This document shows, in pieces, positions 46,801 to 59,000 of a stretch of 64,000 nucleotides of DNA. Under the pieces are notes generated by a model. It saw nothing but the letters and a program-made list of their open reading frames with translations. It had not been told where the DNA came from and ran no database searches. The stretch's first letter is position 1. Each line of letters begins with the position of its first letter. Where the stretch lies: NCBI GenBank assembly GCA_013400115.1, contig VXBP01008928.1, positions 58,721 through 122,720 on the forward strand. The letters are read 5' to 3'. The position numbers and the translations under genes were made by a program. The DNA comes from Rhinopomastus cyanomelas. Lineage: Eukaryota > Chordata > Aves > Bucerotiformes > Rhinopomastidae.

Positions 46801-49365
46801 GCCCAGAGGTGCTTCTTGAAAGATAGCTGATCTGTTCCCCTGTGGTTCTGTTGCCCGATCAGCTTCTGCTGCTGATGTATTAGAAGTTTAATTTTTGATA
46901 GTAGAAGTATTCTCCCCTCCCCCCTCCCCCTCTTTGCTTTTTGATTTACACTAGACACCTACACTGTCTGGTCTGTTTCACTGACATAGCACAATGGAGA
47001 TGCTGCTAAGAGATATTAAAGTCAGGTATTATCAGCTCAGTAGTGTAATATTATTTCCATCTCACCCTCAATAGATTGTTCACGCAGTGACATGCTGCCA
47101 AAGTGAAATGAGTGAATGAACGCGGAGAGGTTCATTGCACACTGAGCACAGGAAATGAAATAAATAAAGGAGAGGGAGATCCAATGTCAAGTAGAAACAG
47201 GGCCTTAGAATTTGGAAGGGTTGCCTTCACTTTTCTGCTGGACATTGACCTAGTAATGACATGAGGTTGGATTTGTGTCTGGATGGCACAGGGCAGGAGT
47301 GGAAATTTTGCTGTTACGGTCAAAGTAGTCCTGTTTCGTGGGTGAACCAATGAGAGAAAAATGACAGCCCTGCTCCTGTGATAAACTATCACTTGAAAGA
47401 TAGTAATGTGGTTCAAGGGAAACAAAGCCTTGCCAAACCCCAGACACAACCCTCCAAGTACTGCAGAACTGTGCAAAACACCAGGACACCAATGTTTGAA
47501 AGATATGGGAGTGAGAAAGGTACCTTTATGCTACATCTATTCTTCAATCCTCAGCTGACTTGTGTAATGCATTTTCCCTTTTCCCCTCATTTCACTGTCT
47601 GCCAGTTGGTGTTAAACTTTAGTTCCTTCCCTGGTGAGAAAGTGAAACTTCTTAATGTCTGCCAAAAAAATTGTAGGGAACTACTCCCTTATAGACAAAA
47701 TTGCTTTATACCCTATGTCCTGATGACATTGTGGGATCAGACCCTCCCTAAGCATATCTGAGCATCTAAAATTCTAAGTCTATCTCCAAGGAGAAAAAAG
47801 TTTATTTGATCACATTCTGTGTGTGTCCTTCAACTTTTCAACCCTCAGCTCATTCAGACAAATTAAGCAGTAGGAGTAAAATGGACCAAATATATTCTGT
47901 TCTAACATGACTTTTGGAAAGAGGTAAAATGGTGGGGGAAAAGCACTACTAGTACTTTCACTGAAGGAACAGTTGGTTGATCTTGTCCTTTATTAGACAG
48001 TAGAAAATCCAGTCACAAGAAAGCCTTTGGCAAACAGGCCTCATTAATTTCACAAAGCCTGAAATTACTTGCTCCCTGTTTAGGAACTAAGTTGAAATAT
48101 TGAGGAAGGAGCTTCCAGCTCTGTCATATCAGTAAAGAGTGAAGTACACTACAGAAAATCGACAACATTGACAGTCAACATTTTGCTGATGACCAGCCCT
48201 GTGCACAACGGATGTTATGGACCTCTAGGCTGCACCTCAAGATTTGGCTCTGTATATGTACTTAATTATGCACTGTGATGGATTTAGGCTGAAGATTCTC
48301 ACTTCAAAGCACTTCAGATGTTTCTTCTGCCTGTCTCCCTCTTCATCACTCTCAGAACAATTCCCACAGTCCATTAGAGTAAGTTGTCCTTGGTTCAGAT
48401 TGCTGTGCTCAGCTAGCATCGGTGCAAGCCAGTCACATTTTCCTCTTGTTTTTGCAGTCCAGTCTGTTCACCAGCTGTCCTCAGTTGGAAAAACTCATCT
48501 ATCTGCAGACCCTAGACTTGCTGCCTCAACTGAAACCTGGCAGGAGTAACTCATTAAAGATTCATCTAGTGGAACCCGCACCCAGAGAGGTGCCAATTGG
48601 TGCTTCATCCATTGCCTACAGGTCTTGAACTTCATCAGCCAGGCAGGGAAACCAACAGAGAAAGGACCCACTTATCTGATTAAGTCTTCATGAGCTGCTC
48701 TGCAAGCTTCAGACAAGAAAGCCTTATTCTTGTAACCTATCCAAAACAAAGTAAACAGACAACAAACTGTTCAACTCTACAAATACACTTCTGCATCCTA
48801 GATTCTCTTGAGATAATTAAGATTCATATTTTAATTTTGTCACAGATGTAGAACCAGTGGATATCTCAGACTAATCTCCATGTCCCAAGAGAAACAGATC
48901 TCTGATAGCAGAGAGTCAAAGGAGCAAAGATGTCTTGTGCTCTATAGCATGAGTGTGATGGTCCTGGATTGCAAATATTTAAGTTTGTTAGAGGAGCAGT
49001 TAGATATAAGAATTTATTTTCATACTTAGAGACTTCCTACTTCTCTGAGCGCTTTCCTACAGTTGCTTTTAATGTAAGTGCTTTTAGAAAGAAAAATTAA
49101 ATGACTTTTAAGCAAGAATCTGCAAATAGCTAGAAAATCCATTAGCAGTCCTATGCAGGTGTTTATTTGTCTCCCAGTCAGCTCCTCCTCTGCCCGTACA
49201 GCAGTTCAGGGTTTTGTCTTCAAGCCTGATTTTTGACTGTAAAGAAAGAGCTTTACCCAACAACAGACTTTGGAAGATTCAATATGTTTTGCTGGTAGTT
49301 TAGCATAGTGCTAAGATCTCTCATATTTCCTAGCCACCAGGGATGGGGAAAATAACTCTAGCAGT
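43851..49365. other. Repeat-poor unique sequence
   Basis: About 5.5 kb with no CR1. Contains a poly-T run near 44040-44050 and a C-rich tract (46911-46934). Open frames up to 127 codons (47378-47761) are unrecognised and of chance length. Confidence 0.5.
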
Positions 49366-49530
49366 ATGAGAGAGACTGGCTGTAGCCCAGTGGCTTACTA
49401 CATTCATCTAGAAGAGAAGAAAGCCTATTACCTGCTCTTTTCACTTGGTGAAGAAGGATTTGAATCTGTTCCTTCAGTCTTCCTAAATGAGTCCCCCAAT
49501 GACAGAGCTTTCATGCCTGTACCCCGTTTC
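49366..49530 (+). mobile_element. Candidate tRNA-like SINE relic
   Basis: Contains TAGCCCAGTGG at about 49382-49392, matching a pol III A-box pattern, and GGATTTGAATC near 49456, close to a B box (GGTTCGAATC). The boxes are farther apart (about 65-70 bases) than in a tRNA, so this is not a tRNA gene. The layout recalls an old reptile-wide SINE-like repeat with an AGCCCAGTGGTTAGGGCACT-type head. Called from memory; heavily mutated. Confidence 0.4.
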
Positions 49531-50963
49531 CCAACCAGTTTTTTATTATTTATACAAGATGAATCTCTTCCAGCTGTAAGGACTGACAGGTTAAGGTGCA
49601 TAGGATGCTAAAGCCTCAGGCAAAACTTTCTGTTTTGTCTGCTATGGAGGCTTGAACCCAGGGATATCATGTACCTCAACTGTCTGTCTATTCAAGGTCT
49701 TTCTGACTGCCATCCATTTATTCTGGAATGAATAAAAGCAAACTAGACATCAGACACCAAATACAAAAATCCCAGGGGATTTAAAAGCAAAACAATACCT
49801 GACTGATTTGTGTTTTTCTTCCCTATGTTACTGAGGGGGGCTGAAAGGAAGGCCTGTTTGCTTTTTAATCAATCCTATTGACCACGGCAGAAAATTAAAC
49901 CTGCTGCTGAATTCTGTAACAAAGACTGTAAAATACATGCACACGTCTTGCTTTGTACGATAAACGCTTTCATAATTTATCACTCTACAATATCTTTTTT
50001 TCTTGTTTGTGTTAAGGTCTTCAGCCTCTGAAAGGACTTTTTCTCAAATCAAATGGTTGAAATTCTATTAAATTTCATAGATATTTTCCATAAGGTTAAA
50101 GGACAGATTTCAAGGGTTTAAACTGCTCAAGTCTGTGGAGATTTGCCAATGGGAGCTATTTTTGTGCTATTAGAACTTGTCCGAGAATACGAAGCACTAG
50201 AATAAGACCCTGTGATTTTGTTCATTTTTGTTGCCTGCTGCATTACTGATGCAGGGCTGGGAAATAGTGAGGAAGAAGTGGCGACTTAAATAGGGATGTA
50301 TCAATCAGTCCTGATCTCTTACAGAGTGTCACTCTGTCTAGGACTTTCAGTATTAGTCACATAGTCTCAAAGAGTTCCAGAGCCCTTTTCAAGGACACAC
50401 TCCACTGGATAATTAAAATACATATATGTGCTACCACTATTCAGCACTTTTAGTAGAATCTGGAGTCACAGACTTCTAGGAAGTCTTTGGACAAATTGAA
50501 TTATGTTTGTCTTGCAGACAAAGCAAATACCTATTTTCATGCTGAGAAAACCAGTTAGAGTTGGAGGTCTTCTAGTGCCCAAAGAAATACTCTTTCTCCA
50601 GAACAAGAACTTTGGTAGGGCTTGGGACCCTTGGTAATGACTGCAAGTGCCATTCCCTTGAGCCCAGTTGTGTAAGATATCTGGATAATTGACTTGGGAA
50701 ATTAAGAATCATTACTTGGGGCAGTGCTGAACAGAAGCAGGATAGATGCCCGTATTTCACGGGACTTCAAACGCAGTGAGACCATGAAAGAAAACATAAA
50801 ACAAAACACAAATAATACTTTTAAACAAACCAGAACAGAAAAACCAAAATCCCCACAAAAATTGCTTCTCCGAAAGGACTTTGTTGAAGGTGATTTGGAC
50901 ATTGGTGGGCCAGATGAGGGTGGTTTGAAGATGAGACTGCTGCCAGTTGTTGATCGTCTGATG
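49531..50963. other. Unique sequence; 49850-50060 possibly conserved
   Basis: 49850-50060 is repeat-free and AT-rich, with scattered CpGs ('gtacgataaacgctttcata'). The remainder shows nothing recognisable. Confidence 0.3.
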
Positions 50964-50964
50964 N
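50964..50964. other. Single ambiguous base (N)
   Basis: One N between 'gatcgtctgatg' and 'aacattggcgg'. Unlike the other short gaps, I see no duplicated flanks here, so it is probably an uncalled base or a tiny gap. Frames crossing it are unreliable. Confidence 0.9.
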
Positions 50965-51009
50965 AACATTGGCGGAGCCTCTGCCCTCATTGTGTTCATT
51001 AGCATTCAC

Positions 51010-51360
51010 ACCATTCACTGGCCACCCCCTTGTACCAAAGACATTTTCTGAGCTTGCTAATTTTCATGAAAGCAAGTGGGGTCACTTTCCACCTTTTTTC
51101 CTCATCTCGACAAGGCTTGTCCCCTAGAGAGCTGAGAAGAAAGGCTCTTTCTTGTTGTCATCTGTGCAATTATCAGCTTTGAACACGATGGCAATTTGTT
51201 GTTGTTGTTGATTTCCTTTGTTATGCAAATGTACCAGCTCATTCTCTGAGTGCTTTTTTCCCCCACACAGCATAAAAAGGAATATTACACATTTAATTTC
51301 ATGTTATCGTTTGTTTCCCTCTGAGATTTCCTCCAGCCATTTTTTGGTCTTCTCCAGGCT
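51010..51360. other. Candidate conserved non-coding block with (TTG)5
   Basis: Repeat-free sequence with 'cttgctaattttcatgaaag', an octamer-like ATGCAAAT at about 51223, (TTG)5 at 51196-51210 and 'cacatttaatttcatgttat'. No coding frame. Regulatory status is inferred from texture only. Confidence 0.3.
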
Positions 51361-52960
51361 GGTGGGAGCTAAGCAGTGGCATTTTGAATTCTGACTTTGT
51401 CACTTCTATTTACTTTTTATCATAAAGGGGCATTGTCAATAGGTCTTATGTGGCTCCTATAAAATCCATTTAGGAATTTAAATCTCTACTAAAACACAGA
51501 ATTTATGCTTCCTTTTATGATTTATGAGTATAGAAGCCTAAATTCTGCTTTTAATAGTCTACCTATTTATATTCAAAGCAATCAGCTTACATGTTACACA
51601 AGCCCTAAAGTTGTTAGGGCACAGCTAAAGAAAATAAAAGTGGGGGGATGTGCACAGAGACAGGCCTGAGTTTGGAGGTTCAGAAGAGAATTCAAATGAG
51701 GACTTCTCCAGGGCTTTAAGATACGGTATCTCTCTGGCTTTTATTATGGTCCATCTCCAGTTTTCATCCTATATTTCATCCTTTGGGAAGAAAAGCAATA
51801 TTTGAAATCCTGAAAAAGTAATCCTTTTTTTTTTTGATCGCATAACCAAACCTCAACTGGCTCACTCACAAGTCTAAATCACTCAGTAAGTCAAATGTTT
51901 CTCTGACTGAATTGTTCAAAACTTACCCATCTATATGGACTGAGTTGGAAACTGGTCGAAACCAGACTTGTTTATGATTTCTGTTCCACTTTAATGGTTG
52001 TAACATAATTTTTTATTTCTTCGTATTTTTATTTTCTTAAAAGATCAATGGGAACAATAACACTGGTAAGACTTGTGTGAAATAATGCTCAGGATAAATG
52101 AAAGTGAGTGATGAGTACTCAAGCATTTTCAAGTTTTGTCAATCATTGTATTTCTTCCGAATTTTGAGAAGGCATAAGGACAAAACTCTTACCTTGTCTG
52201 GCCAATTACTGATAATTTGTAGCTATCAATAAGTGCAGATTCATATCTCCTGAGCTACAGATTTGAAGCCTATTTGATGTATGAAACTAAGCCTTCAGAT
52301 AAATTAATGGCTCTGGACTCACACTATCACAACAAAAATTTTACACTTAAGACATGCACAGAATGATCGATATCTCTAAAGGGTTAAAGTATTAACCCAA
52401 CCATTTCCCACAACCTTGCTGGGACCTAAAAACCATCTGTTTATAACACAATACTTTTTTGCTAATGAAGTCTGTTGCAAATTATTTTATGCCTGGTGGG
52501 TTTTAAAAGACTTCTCACAGATCATTGTTGAGGTTCTGATGAATGAGTCTGAGAGAAGATGCTTCAGAACATGGCCAGTTTAAAAATGTCCTCTGCTATT
52601 AGTACTGGCTATTGACGAGCATTGTAGTTTGTATAGCAAGCTTCATCCTCAAATAAAGATTTAGTAACACACTATACTGGAGCTGTAATATGTCTGTTGG
52701 TGCAATTGTGGTGTACTCAGTTGGCATGCACAGTAGTGTGGTCTGTGTCCTACTCTTGAATATCTAGAGTGGAATCATGTAGTAGACAAAGTTCCTTTCA
52801 AACTCTTTGTATTGTCAGGCTCTTCTGAGAAACTCTTCCAAAACTACATATGGAATTGTCAGGCAATCAGCTACATTTCTGCTAGTAGTACCATCATATA
52901 TGGTCTTATTCATGGTCTTTGATGTTTTTGTTTATAGCTTTCAATTTTGTTTATTAATTT
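51361..52960. other. AT-rich unique sequence, nothing recognised
   Basis: Single-copy DNA with a T-rich run near 51822-51834. No gene or repeat supported. Confidence 0.5.
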
Positions 52961-53216
52961 CAATGTCATCTTATGATAGGGCAATGGGTATAAACTGGAA
53001 TAGAGTTGGTTCCACATAAGTACCAGAAGGAACTTCTTCATAGTGAGGGTGACAGAACACTGGAATGGGCTGTCCAGGAGGGTTGTGGAGTGTTTAAAAC
53101 ACACCTGGATATGTTCCTGTGTGACTTGATCTAGGGGATCCTACTGTAACAGGGGAATTGGAGCAGATTATCTTTCAAGGTCCCTTCTAATCCCTAATGT
53201 TCCATGATTCTGTGAC
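52961..53216 (+). mobile_element. CR1 LINE, 3' fragment, ATTCTGTG type
   Basis: Starts 'caatgtcatcttatgatagg', within a few bases of the truncation point of the copy at 24606. Includes 'ggaacttcttcatagtgagg', a deletion before 'gtttaaaacacacctggata', and the tail 'aatccctaatgttccatgat', TCTGTGA. The frame is broken by that deletion. Confidence 0.93.
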
Positions 53217-54699
53217 AACATGGTAGAATTAGGATATTGACCTATGCCTTTGCATACAGAATTTGTAGTGCTGTGACTCTAGACTAAAAAAGGCTCCAAA
53301 GTTTTCCCATTCTTTTGGTGTAGTAACTGTGCATGTGATTGAGCACATTGGCCAGTCTAATTCCTTGAGGAGAGCTCATAATGAAGGTGACTTGTGAAAG
53401 AGGTTAATGAAGAATCCACCCATAGCTTGACTGGCTCATGCTCAGAACAGTTCTTTTTTTTCATTGAGTTACAAGACTGAAGCTGTGGATAGGCTTCTGT
53501 GTGAGGGAAAGCTGTCTTGGGTCACTCAACATTTCATTAGCAGTAACTGAGTCTGTCTGGATATCAAAGGTAAGTAGAATTACTAGAATTACTTTTTGCC
53601 CAATGGGCAGAATATGTAATCATGTTGTGTGCTGAATGTCATCCACTGGAATCATGCCAAGACAACTTTCACCCAAGTGCAATGTACAAATAGGTGCTGA
53701 CTTACTGTGTATATTGCTCTGCAGACAAAAACCAGACCCCTCCCCAGATCTGTAGTCAGACAAGGCTAGGGCTCACAATCTCCAGGGCTCATGGAGGATT
53801 ACACGAGGTCAGGATTTTACCCATTCCTCATTCCAAGACAAGCACTGGTTACCAAAAATAGGCCATAACTACTACCCTATTTTTAGAAAGAAGATTTTTC
53901 TAACAACATAACCGAGACTTCCCTGGTGAATCTCTACTTGGGATCTATACATTCACTCTTCCAATTATATGTGCTATGATAAAATGACTTCATAAAGGAC
54001 AAGCTATTTCCATAGCATCACTCAGTATCACTTAGATGCCAGTGCCCTTGCTGAGTAGATTTAGAAAAATGACAGCTACAGGTTGTCCCAAATTCTTGGA
54101 TCAGAAGGCTCTGAGAAGGGCCATTGTACTTCCTTATATGATGTTTGGAGTGATAAACAAAGACTCTTTTGAAATATTCATGCCACTGGCTCACCTGGGG
54201 TATTAAAGATCCAGAAGATAAATAATGAACTATGATTTTGCAGATATAACCTTGGTCAGAAGCCTGTATGGACCATACTGATCTCTTACATAGCCACAGA
54301 AGAATAGCTAACTTAAATTTCCTCCTGCCTTGGAGAGCAAGGTGTTTGCAGGAACAGGGTAGCAGGGGACTTGACTCAGTGTCCCGGGAGATAGCTGGTA
54401 GCTGTTAATGCTGGAGATACAAGACTGTAATGAGATATATCCATTAAGTATTTTCTAGATAGACCTTAATTCTCAGGCAGCTTTGAGCTGGCAAAGCGCA
54501 AGTCATCCCTAGGTGCGGTCATGCAGTTGGATTAGCAAGATACTGAGTTTGACTTTGTATTCTCTGATTTTCAGTATGGCTGTTTAGCTTGGAGTAAGCT
54601 CCTGATCAATCCTTACTACATGGCTTTTTGTTCAGAATTGGCACGTAGGCCTCGCCTTAAAATATGGGCATGGAAATTATGTCTATCATCAAAGGAGCA
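53217..54699. other. Unique sequence, nothing recognised
   Basis: Single-copy DNA between a CR1 copy and the ancient LINE. No supportable feature. Confidence 0.5.
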
Positions 54700-56030
54700 C
54701 ATAGGTGTTTGGAAAATAGGAAATGTCTATAGAATCAGACCGATTGTTCCTCTGTCCCAGTGTTCTGTCTGCAGCAGAAGCAGTAAGAGCTGTCATTCAG
54801 GGAAAGCATGCAAAATCATACAGTTTCTGCAAACTCCTCCTTTTGTACTCATCCTATTTGCCTCCATTTTACAGACATACTGTCTGTGAATGTCTAGTCC
54901 TTTTATAAACCAGCTGACATTGTCCTTCCACGCAGCCTTCCTTGGTATCAAATTCCAAAAGTTCACCACTTGCTGCATAAAGAAACTTTTTCTTTTGTGT
55001 GTTTTAAACTAACCTACCATTGTTCCCTTACTTCTTTTATTGCATGATGTGTTGAACAACATTTCCACATTCAGCTCATCAGCGCTTTCACCTCTGTAAA
55101 TGTCTGAGGTATCTCGCCTCAGATTCCTGAATTGTCCCAATCTTTCAGTTTCCCCTCAGGAGGCAGCTGCCCCATCAACCCCATCATTATATTTGCCCTT
55201 CATTGTACCTTCCCTAAATTTAGTATGCCTATCTTGAGGTCTGCAAACCAGAAAAGCACACAATGTTCAACATATGGGTGCATCACACCTTTTAGGGACA
55301 GGGAAAATACTGTAGTCTCTCTCATTATCAACACCTTTGCGATTGTGCCCAGTAGCTCACTGGATTTTTCAGATACCACTGTGCATCAAGCCAAAGTTCT
55401 CAGGCACCTGTCATCATGAAGCTGATGTTTCTTACCCAAATACTAACTACTGTTTTGGTGTCCAACATTGTGGACCGTTGTTGATGGCTTAAGTGGATTT
55501 TTTCTTACTTGAGTTTATCTACATTAGAACTTATTTTTCAACCATTTACGGTTTTATGAGATCTGTCTTCAATTCCTTGATAATAGGAGAGCATTATTTA
55601 CTTTGTAGTAGTGATTATAACATCTACAAGTTGATTGTTCTTCTACTAATTTCTTCTCCAGGTCATAGAGAAGGCCTATCGACTTTTATTTGGAAAAGAT
55701 TCTTCTCTTGAATCTTGCTCTTATCCATGAATTTACTGTGAAACTGCTAGAGCACCAGCAGTTTACTGAGGTGTGGCTCTCCTTTGTAGGAGCCATACTA
55801 TTTCTCAACAGAAAACCTAATTTATGTAATGCATGATTTTACTGCTTGTTAAAGACTCTGTCTTCTTAACAGAACTAGAAGTGAGTTTTGCCAGTCTATA
55901 GTTCCCAATAGTCTCCCTAGAGTCTTATGAAATGTGAGTGAGGTCAGTGTATGATTGCAAGTTATAGCCTATCAGTATTGGTTTTGATGAGTGGGTTAGC
56001 ATCTCCTCCTCTGAACTTTCCTGCACATTT
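54700..56030 (-). mobile_element. Ancient CR1-clade LINE, about 1.3 kb, minus strand
   Basis: A collinear series of blocks matches the reverse complement of an old amniote CR1-type element as I remember it from turtle and crocodilian genomes. The blocks are 'tagaatcagaccgattgttc' with 'cccagtgttctgtctgcagc' (54730-54780), 'attccaaaagttcaccactt' with 'ttttgtgtgttttaaactaa' (54945-55015), 'atatttgcccttcattgtac' (about 55190), 'caatgttcaacatatgggtg' (about 55261), and 'gttttgccagtctatagttc' with 'tccctagagtcttatg' (55886-55931). The 3' end lies at the left. Divergence is heavy and no frame survives. Single blocks could be chance; five in the right order are unlikely to be. Confidence 0.72.
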
Positions 56031-59000
56031 ATAGCAGAAGTAGAGCAAGAGAAATGTGCTTACTTTTTGAGAAAGCTGACATTTCACTCTTCCCTATTTT
56101 TTTGAATGAGTGAAATAATATATAAGCATGGATTTTACTATTAAAACAGAGTGAAACAAATGTAGCTCTCTGCCATGCGAAAGACATGGTTGGGAGTGCA
56201 GCAAAAAATAACCTAAAAGTACTATCTTTTGCTACAGCAGAATGTACAATGCAAGAATTTGCTTGCAGGGTTTTTTTTTCCTGCTTTGTAGAATAAGGGT
56301 GTAATTCTTTATTCTGTTTCTGCTTTAGAAATAGCATATCTAGGACTTTCAGACTCTTAACACAAAAAAAGCATCTCTGTAATAAGCAGATGTGAAATAT
56401 GAATGAATCTTTTTCAATTGATTACTACTACAGGGATGAAGAGCTAGCTAGGACAGTCCAGCATGACTGAGATGTACCAGTTCCTTGCTAAGTATCTCAT
56501 TTTGCTGATTCAAATGTCTCTGTAGTCAGGGTTGTTTGAACAGAATCAAATTTACTTTTAATGAGCCATATAGTGATTCTCTTGTCTTTTTTTTTTCCCT
56601 TTTCTTTTCCTCTTGTCTTCACATTAATTTCCGCAAAAAAGCACATCTGATTTTGTAATGAGCTAAGCAACTGTTTCTCAATTACACAAAATTTTACTGC
56701 TCCTCAGTCGAAGTTTAAAGGCTTGGCAACTTCAGTGTTATCAAAGGTTCTCTTCAAAATAAAATCTTCAGTAATCCTTCACCCCTTTCATAACAGTTTC
56801 AGTACTAAATTACTTACGGAATTTGCGAGTAAGGACTGCTTTCTACCAAATTCTTGAAGTTTTACTGTAAAATCCTAGATCCATGGTGATTAAATCCAAA
56901 TTGTCTACAATGGTAAGGTGCTGATGGCTGAACTCAAGTAAGTTCTGGTTTGGAACCTTGCTCTTTCTGATGCATCTTTATTAAAATACAGCTTGAATAG
57001 TGCTCTACAACTAACAAGTGGTACTTGTGTCTTTGTACTGAACTAGATAAATAGCAGGATGTGGGAGGTCCAAGGAGAAGAATGATGAAGTACAAAGTAC
57101 ATTATTACCAAATGTTAAAGAAAAAGCATTATATTTGTTCTTTTCTTTTGGTTTTCCTGTAACCCGTGTCCTTTACAAAAGCAACTGGTTTGCCTCTCTG
57201 CTTTTCTTAGCGCCTGTCTGTCCATCACTCAGTATGTGTCTCTTCCAGCCAGCTCATTCCAGCTTTTGAAACTCGCTCTGTCCTGCCCTCAACCCCCTGC
57301 TGTGATATTTCCATATGTATGAAGGACACAACTTTATTCCTATGGTTTCTCTCTTTCTTGTGCTTTTTGAGAACCTTGATTTGGAACTTTCTTCCTTGCT
57401 GAGGGACAAAGTAGGCTTTAAGTCATCGTGAGATGTTTATATATGAGCCAATACTTTTGTGCTCAAATACTTGAGAAATATGCATGTGAAGGAAGATAGC
57501 AGGAGATCACATATGGCCATAAACCAGAAATAAAATTCCATCACATGTGAAAAGACCTCAACATGTCCTTGGTTCATTACAAGGTCAGTAGAGACAACTG
57601 ATATGATCTAGTTAGATTTCTGTGCATGAGAGGCTACAGAGATTGATTTCTTGGTTCCAGCAGCAGTTAAACAATCCACAAGGACCAGTCTGTGCATTCA
57701 GGAACTGTTTCATCATTGAACTGATGAACATCTTTGGTAACAGTCACAGATTGGTAACAGTCACTTTCTTCTCTTCTCTCCAGAAAGTATCTCTATCCTG
57801 AGTAAAAGAAGTTTTCTTCTTGAAGCCAAAGCGTGAGATGTGTTACTTATATATCGAGTTGTCTTGCACCTTTGAATTTCCTGTTTAAGCTGGAGGGGAA
57901 TATTGCCAGGAACCCTGGCGTCTTCTGCATGTAATTTTTCATTGCCACCCACCTTCAAACTTCACACTTCCCTTCCCTTCTGTTTTCCTAATATTAAACC
58001 TCTCTTTGCTGTGATATAAAGAAGAGGCATAAGAACTAGGCATTCCCTTTTTTACTAGCGGTGTGATGACCTGTTCCTTCACATTCAAGACCAAGGCAAT
58101 ATGCTCTGGGTCACAGAATCTTCTTAAATACCACCAGCCATTCATCATCTGTATTGTGGCAGAAGCACTGTCATGAACCTCCACAGCTGTCTGAATGTGG
58201 TGCTGTGTATATATAAGTGTGTGCTGGGTCTTAAATTGGTTTTCAACATGTCTTTCTGAGTCATGGGCAGCCAAAGTTTCAGAACTGTGTTGGAAACACC
58301 AAGGCAAAGAAACCCATTTTACATAATTTTTGTTTATTTATTGGAGGACTAAATTCAGCAGAGACCTGAGTTCTCTAAATTACCGTCTGAGATGCTAGGA
58401 AATAGTTTACACTACCTCCCTCACAGTATGTCCCTTTTCTGTGACTGAAAGTAACTTGGTGGCTAACATCAGAACCTTTTTTGCTTTAAGCAGAAATTAA
58501 AATCCTGAGAAGCTGCCACGGTGGGAGACATTTGTCAGTGAATATCTGATACACGAATACAGCCTTTTGCTCTTCCTGGACACATAGCCTCACTCAGCTG
58601 TCACAGAAGTAACCAATGCAAAGAGGTGAAATTCATGTCTCTTGGCATAAGTGGAATAACGAGAGAGCAGATTCCTCAGAATTCTTTACATTAAGAGTTA
58701 GGTATGACCTGTCAGAGTTCAGATGGTACTTCCACTGCAATTGACTTCACGTGCTTTTTTAGTGCTAAGACAGTTTCTAGAATTTGACAGGAACTTGGTT
58801 ACCTTCACAGCCCAACTTCAGACCTTCCCTGTGCGTGTCTGTCAACTTCCTTCATGGCCATGAGGGTTGTATTTAAGACCTTTGCAGTCATTATAATGTT
58901 GATGACCATTTTGACCTTTTTTAAGTTATTTGCCATTCCTTTCAGTTCCCTTTGCCCAGTCTTGCTGGAGTGGTTGTGCTTTTGGTTTAACTAAATTAAT

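Noticed and set aside
47378..47761. 127-codon plus-strand open frame
   Set aside because: No domain, no signal or membrane pattern, and within chance length for 64 kb.
49382..49470. A-box and B-box-like words as a possible tRNA gene
   Set aside because: The spacing is too long and no acceptor stem or cloverleaf can be drawn. A degraded SINE relic is more likely.
57939..58307. 122-codon minus-strand frame
   Set aside because: No recognisable domain; a second unrelated frame overlaps its end. Probably chance.
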